A stretch of 64,000 nucleotides of DNA from Lewinellaceae bacterium (lineage in GTDB: Bacteria > Bacteroidota > Bacteroidia > Chitinophagales > Saprospiraceae): contig JADJSY010000017.1 of NCBI GenBank assembly GCA_016711435.1, positions 1 through 64,000 on the forward strand, in the 5' to 3' direction. The notes below the pieces were generated by a model. It was not told where the DNA came from and ran no database searches. It worked only from the letters and a program-made list of their open reading frames with translations. Shown here one piece after another: positions 61,144-64,000 of this stretch. Each line of letters begins with the position of its first letter. The stretch's first letter is position 1. The position numbers and the translations under genes are program-made.

Positions 61144-61377
61144 ATGGATTCTATCTCATTTAAAGGTCTCCCTTCCGACACCCACCACTGCACCAGCCAC
61201 CGCGATGGCGATTGGGTGATCTGGCGTTGTCCGCACTGCACAGACTACGAACGCCGGATGAACTGGCAAACAGGTGAAATGCGTACCCTGCATGGTCGAT
61301 CCACCGCCAGGCATACGGGCATCAGTACGCAGAAGCAGAATATGGAAGCCCTGAAAACGATCAGGTCATTCAACTGA
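61144..61377 (+). CDS. Small 77-residue protein, possible metal-binding motif
   Basis: MDSISFKGLPSDTHHCTSHRDGDWVIWRCPHCTDYERRMNWQTGEMRTLHGRSTARHTG. His14-His15-Cys16 and Cys29-Pro-His-Cys32 suggest a small zinc-binding site. A good promoter lies upstream and the frame is fully open. Its 3' end overlaps the convergent coiled-coil gene by 12 bases. No family is recognised; similar short proteins with a CPHC motif are seen in filamentous Bacteroidota. Function unknown. Confidence 0.65.
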   Translation: MDSISFKGLPSDTHHCTSHRDGDWVIWRCPHCTDYERRMNWQTGEMRTLHGRSTARHTGISTQKQNMEALKTIRSFN

Positions 61378-61881
61378 TTCTAACATCTCTGCCTGTTTGT
61401 ATTCTACTATCAAACGGTTCAGCAAACTTTGTCTGGGTTGTACTGGGCGTGCCGTAACCTCTGGAGGAGGCGTTGTGGCTACAGGCACTTCGGGTAGCGG
61501 GTTGTTTTTAGCCGCTACGACACCGGTGTCCTGTTGAACCCGCTCCAATTCCGGTAAGTATTTTGCTATAAACTTGGAAAAAATACGCAGGCCGTCTCCC
61601 GCAAACGATTTATTGGTTCGGCTGGGTAAATGTTCGATCACCCCTTTGAGCGGGCCGTTTTCCGAAGTGCGGTAATAATCGATGCGGAAGGAAATTTTGC
61701 TGGAAGCAAGCGCTTCTTCTGCAAATTCATGGATCGGATTGTCGACCTTTTTCCGGCAGGTAGCCAGTTCATTTTCCAGGGTACTTATTTTTTCGCCCAG
61801 GCGTTCTTCCTGCTCCAATGCCCGGTCCAGCAATTGGATGATCTGGTCTTTGGTACGTTTGTCTTTTTGATTGTTTGGCAT
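61366..61881 (-). CDS. Coiled-coil protein with conserved C-terminal tail
   Basis: 171 residues from the ATG (complement of 61879-61881). The upstream open frame is built from family A repeat and is excluded. Residues 10-45 form a coiled coil (IIQLLDRALEQEERLGEKISTLENELATCRKK), then a small domain (SKISFRIDYYRTSENGPLKGVIEHLPSRTNKSFAGDGLRIFSKFIAKYLP) and a Pro-rich linker to a short C-terminal helix (QSLLNRLIVEYKQAEMLES). No family is recognised. Confidence 0.65.
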   Translation of the reverse strand: MPNNQKDKRTKDQIIQLLDRALEQEERLGEKISTLENELATCRKKVDNPIHEFAEEALASSKISFRIDYYRTSENGPLKGVIEHLPSRTNKSFAGDGLRIFSKFIAKYLPELERVQQDTGVVAAKNNPLPEVPVATTPPPEVTARPVQPRQSLLNRLIVEYKQAEMLESVE

Positions 61882-61888
61882 GACTTTT

Positions 61889-62064
61889 TGGTGTTTGGTG
61901 TGTGGTGTATAGTGTTTAGGGCGCTTCGCTTTTGGCGAGTGTTTCGTGTTTAGTGTATGGTGTTTCGGGCGCTCCGCCTTCAGCCTTTGTGAAAATTTGG
62001 CCAAAATACCAACGACTGCCAAAGGCGAAGCGCCCGAAACACCATACACCAAACACGAAACACG
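61889..62064. repeat. Family A hairpin with a doubled left arm
   Basis: Two left arms in tandem (61889-61936 ending GGGCGCTTCGCTTTTGGCG; 61937-61980 ending GGGCGCTCCGCCTT) face one right arm (62020-62064). The second left arm pairs with the right with two mismatches. The loop has TTTGGCCAAAATACC. A duplication of one arm shows how such elements may grow. Confidence 0.9.
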
Positions 62065-62065
62065 A

Positions 62066-62112
62066 AAAAAAACCGCCTCCTGCCGACAAATCGGTATGAA
62101 GGCGGTTTTTTC
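62066..62112. terminator. Intrinsic terminator with A8 and T6 flanks
   Basis: AAAAAACCGCCT and AGGCGGTTTTTT form the stem; the loop contains the smaller CCGACAAATCGG hairpin. It sits between the end of the 151-residue gene (-) and the start region of the coiled-coil gene (-). Confidence 0.88.
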
Positions 62113-62133
62113 AATCAACTGGTTGCGAAAGCA

Positions 62134-62589
62134 TTAGGCTTGCTCGTACACCTGGAATTTACCCAGTTCTTCAAAACCGGCAACAGGAAGTGGCTTGCCG
62201 GAAGCATCATACAGGCGCAGCACAGCTACCATGTCGTACACACCTTCGCTCAGCGAATTGGCCGGCAGGTTGATAACGGCGCGGTATGTGTGCCCGCTTA
62301 CAGGTATATAAGAAACGGTGACATTCGGCGCGACAGCAGACTCGCTAATGCCCCATTTTTCAAAATACACCTGAATGCGCCAGCGGAATCCGCGGTCAAG
62401 CAATGGCACCAGCGCGCCAGACACCTGCCATTCAAAATGGAAATGCATGGCTTGCTCTACCTGAATTAAACGTTCTTGTGTGAGATCGGATGGCCATGGG
62501 CCTGCTGCGGGCAGTTCGTGCATAGTAGCAAGTGCGCGTCCGGTAAAACGAAAGGAGGACGGGGTGGCGAGAGTTTCTTCGACTAACAT
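62134..62589 (-). CDS. Hypothetical protein, beta-rich
   Basis: 151 residues with no signal peptide. The sequence shows beta strands and a repeated hydrophobic pattern (HFEWQVSGALVPLLDRGFRWRIQVYFEKWG; VTVSYIPVSGHTYRAVINLP; GVYDMVAVLRLYD). It resembles short Bacteroidota proteins in which an immunoglobulin-like fold is predicted, but no family name is certain. It stands alone before a 268-base gap and the fabI gene. Confidence 0.6.
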   Translation of the reverse strand: MLVEETLATPSSFRFTGRALATMHELPAAGPWPSDLTQERLIQVEQAMHFHFEWQVSGALVPLLDRGFRWRIQVYFEKWGISESAVAPNVTVSYIPVSGHTYRAVINLPANSLSEGVYDMVAVLRLYDASGKPLPVAGFEELGKFQVYEQA

Positions 62590-62819
62590 TGGTTAATTTG
62601 ATTTTTGGAGTGACGTTTTACAAGCAATCTGTTCAGTAGGGATGTTCTTTGTCCCTTTGCCTTGTAAGCGCCTTATCCGGTTTTTTGTTGTAGAACTGTT
62701 GCTCACTGAACTTGATACAAAGGTGAAGGCCCCGAAGTTAAGCGCTGCTAAAGCGGCGCCTATTCAGCGATTAAAACGCAGTTAAAAAACAGTTTTTTAT
62801 CTTTACTCATTGGCTTTTC

Positions 62820-62827
62820 TATCTTTG
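62820..62827 (+). promoter_or_regulatory. -7 element (TATCTTTG) of fabI
   Basis: TATCTTTG matches TAnnTTTG, 30 bases before the fabI start. A second TATCTTTA stretch lies about 20 bases upstream. Nothing else is visible in the 268-base gap. Confidence 0.6.
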
Positions 62828-62857
62828 CGGGCTAAATTTTGAACTAAAACACTCACG

Positions 62858-63658
62858 ATGAGCAATATTCTCGCTGGAAAAAAAGGAATTATCTTCGGTG
62901 CCCTCGATAGTCAGAGCATCGCATGGAAAGTCGCAGAACGCTGTGTAGAAGAAGGTGCGCAAATTGTGCTCACCAATGCACCCGTAGCCATGCGCATGGG
63001 GGAAATCAATGCCCTTGCAGAAAAATGTAATGCGCCCGTTTTCGGAGCGGATGCTACTTCTATTGAAGACATGGAAAACCTCTTTACCAAAAGTATGGAG
63101 CATTTCGGAGGTAAAATTGATTTTGTATTACACTCCATCGGTATGTCTGTCAATGTGCGCAAAGGCAAATCTTATACCGATCTCAACTACGAGTGGATGC
63201 AAAAAACCTTCGATGTCAGCGCTATCTCCTTCCATAAAATGATGCAAACCATGTGGAAAATGGATGCCATCAGCGATTGGGGCAGTGTCGTGGGCCTCAC
63301 ATATATCGCCGCGCAACGCGTATTCCCCGATTATTCCGAAATGGCAGAGTCAAAAGCGCTGCTGGAATCTTTCGCCCGCAGTTTCGGCTACCATTACGGT
63401 ACGGCAAAAAACGTGCGTGTCAATACGATTTCGCAATCGCCGACCATGACAACTGCCGGGAAAGGCATCAAAGGTTTCCAGGAATTTTACAATTATGCCG
63501 ACAAAATGTCTCCCCTCGGCAATGCTCCCGCAGAAGATTGCGCCAACTATTGTGTGGCCTTGTTCAGCGATCTGACGCGCTTTGTAACCATGCAAAATCT
63601 TTTCCATGACGGTGGTTTCTCTACGATGGGTATGAACCCCGCCATCATTGAATCATAA
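62858..63658 (+). CDS. fabI: Enoyl-[acyl-carrier-protein] reductase (NADH)
   Basis: 266 residues of the FabI short-chain dehydrogenase type. The opening GKKGIIFGALDSQSIAWKVAERCVEEGAQIVLT has the FabI variant of the cofactor glycine motif with the Ser-Ile-Ala helix; FVLHSIGMS follows; and the catalytic Tyr159 and Lys166 (FPDYSEMAESKALLE, Y-x6-K) are in place. It reduces the trans-2 enoyl-ACP in fatty-acid elongation and is the triclosan target in many bacteria. It has its own promoter and is followed by a hairpin. Confidence 0.96.
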   Translation: MSNILAGKKGIIFGALDSQSIAWKVAERCVEEGAQIVLTNAPVAMRMGEINALAEKCNAPVFGADATSIEDMENLFTKSMEHFGGKIDFVLHSIGMSVNVRKGKSYTDLNYEWMQKTFDVSAISFHKMMQTMWKMDAISDWGSVVGLTYIAAQRVFPDYSEMAESKALLESFARSFGYHYGTAKNVRVNTISQSPTMTTAGKGIKGFQEFYNYADKMSPLGNAPAEDCANYCVALFSDLTRFVTMQNLFHDGGFSTMGMNPAIIES

Positions 63659-63706
63659 AATTATGCTTTGCACCGCTAGGTTTTATCCATGGGTTAAGCC
63701 GAGCAT

Positions 63707-63739
63707 ACGTTTACTAAACTTTAAAAGTTTAGTAAACGT
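63707..63739. terminator. 15-bp perfect hairpin after fabI
   Basis: ACGTTTACTAAACTT and AAGTTTAGTAAACGT flank a 3-base loop. No T-run follows; it may end fabI transcription or protect its mRNA. Confidence 0.65.
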
Positions 63740-63817
63740 CGCCAAATCGAATGCACGAAACCGCGAAAAATCTGTTTGGAGCGTTACTGATCAGGCTTCT
63801 CCATCAATACACGAGCT

Positions 63818-64000
63818 ATGAATGTACCCTTAGCCATTTGGTCTAAGTTCGTTTCAAGGGTTGTTGTACTGCTTTTTTGCGGTATCGCGACTTGTATACA
63901 GGCACAGCAGCCGGTTGCAGCCAGTACTACCACCCGGACGGTGGTCGATACCATGCCCCTGCTTTTCAGTTTTGCACACGCACCGGAACGCTTCTACCCT
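63818..64000 (+). CDS. Secreted protein, N-terminal part, cut by window end
   Basis: 61 codons from the ATG at 63818 to the window edge. The start has a Lys/Arg and hydrophobic signal (SRVVVLLFCGIATCIQA) followed by QQPVAASTTTRTVVDTMPLL. The sequence is too short to name. It starts about 80 bases after the hairpin following fabI. Confidence 0.6.
   Translation, partial: MNVPLAIWSKFVSRVVVLLFCGIATCIQAQQPVAASTTTRTVVDTMPLLFSFAHAPERFYP

Noticed and set aside
137..62064. CRISPR array
   Set aside because: Repeats are mirrored and tandem without spacers of regular length, and no cas gene is present.
137..62064. Short open frames rich in PKHQTPNTKH-like peptides within hairpins
   Set aside because: These are translations of the repeat arms, found on both strands and in several frames; no start, conservation or context supports them as genes.

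Overview
The window looks like chromosomal DNA of a Bacteroidota bacterium, most like the Saprospiria/Chitinophagia side of the phylum; the exact genus cannot be fixed from sequence alone. Pointers are a PorP/SprF-type and a PorE-like (TPR-PD40-OmpA) type IX secretion gene pair, a cobalamin-riboswitch-controlled BtuG-like propeller lipoprotein, a TamB giant, Bacteroidota-type -7 elements (TAnnTTTG), near absence of Shine-Dalgarno sequences, and typical Bacteroidota gene lengths. No tRNA, rRNA, CRISPR array, transposase or phage gene was found.

Layout. 1-4.1 kb: end of yajC, an outer-membrane protein, an AIM24/TIGR00266 protein, tyrS and a Uma2-type nuclease. 4.2-6.9 kb (minus): gatC, an unlisted 54-residue membrane protein, a LolD-like ATPase and a cystathionine beta-synthase. 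7-8.8 kb: deoxynucleoside kinase, YjbR protein, His-rich membrane protein. 8.9-14.5 kb: a glycan-flavoured stretch (FAD oxidoreductase, phytase-like esterase, two glycosyltransferases, DEDDh exonuclease). 14.6-24.5 kb (minus): arginine decarboxylase, TamB, coiled-coil protein, NTF2-like protein, anti-sigma factor and ECF sigma factor. 24.6-32.8 kb: lysC, rlmH, rhomboid, thioredoxin with a decayed tandem copy, NAD(P)HX repair enzyme, CoA-transferase, Mrp. 33.1-36.8 kb: circularly permuted ATP-grasp, alpha-E and transglutaminase-like genes. 37-41.7 kb: acidic protein, PorE-like and PorP-like genes, cutC. 41.8-49 kb: flippase, DUF697 protein, hemL, MacB-type permease, GH29 fucosidase. 49.1-50.5 kb: B12 riboswitch and BtuG-like lipoprotein. 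50.6-57.3 kb (minus): DUF4261 protein, GT2, SpoU methyltransferase, PBP-like lipoprotein, truncated SUI1, lipid kinase, RluD. 57.7-64 kb: parAB, a BTAD-type regulator, small unknown genes, fabI and the start of a secreted protein.

The most striking property is between the genes. More than twenty gene junctions carry long inverted repeats whose arms are themselves short tandem repeats of roughly 7-12 bases (about 20-70 bp per arm, several perfect). There are several unrelated sequence families (A: GTGTTTG heptads with a conserved GC-rich apex; B: GATAACT heptads with a conserved loop; C: GGTTGAT with a CCACTCG apex; D: CACGGATTAAACGGAT; E: GGCAAAATTGC; others single). They sit at gene ends, often supply the stop codon or last residues, in one case the N-terminus of an ORF, and in another replace the start of a SUI1 gene. 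I know of no named element that matches this mixture.

Six conserved genes (a glycosyltransferase, TamB, NnrD, Mrp, a MacB-like permease and the BtuG-like gene) are each broken by one single-base indel in a short homopolymer, and 28.28-28.35 kb is an implausible run of C, G and T. Residual sequencing error is the simplest reading, so these genes are annotated across the break.
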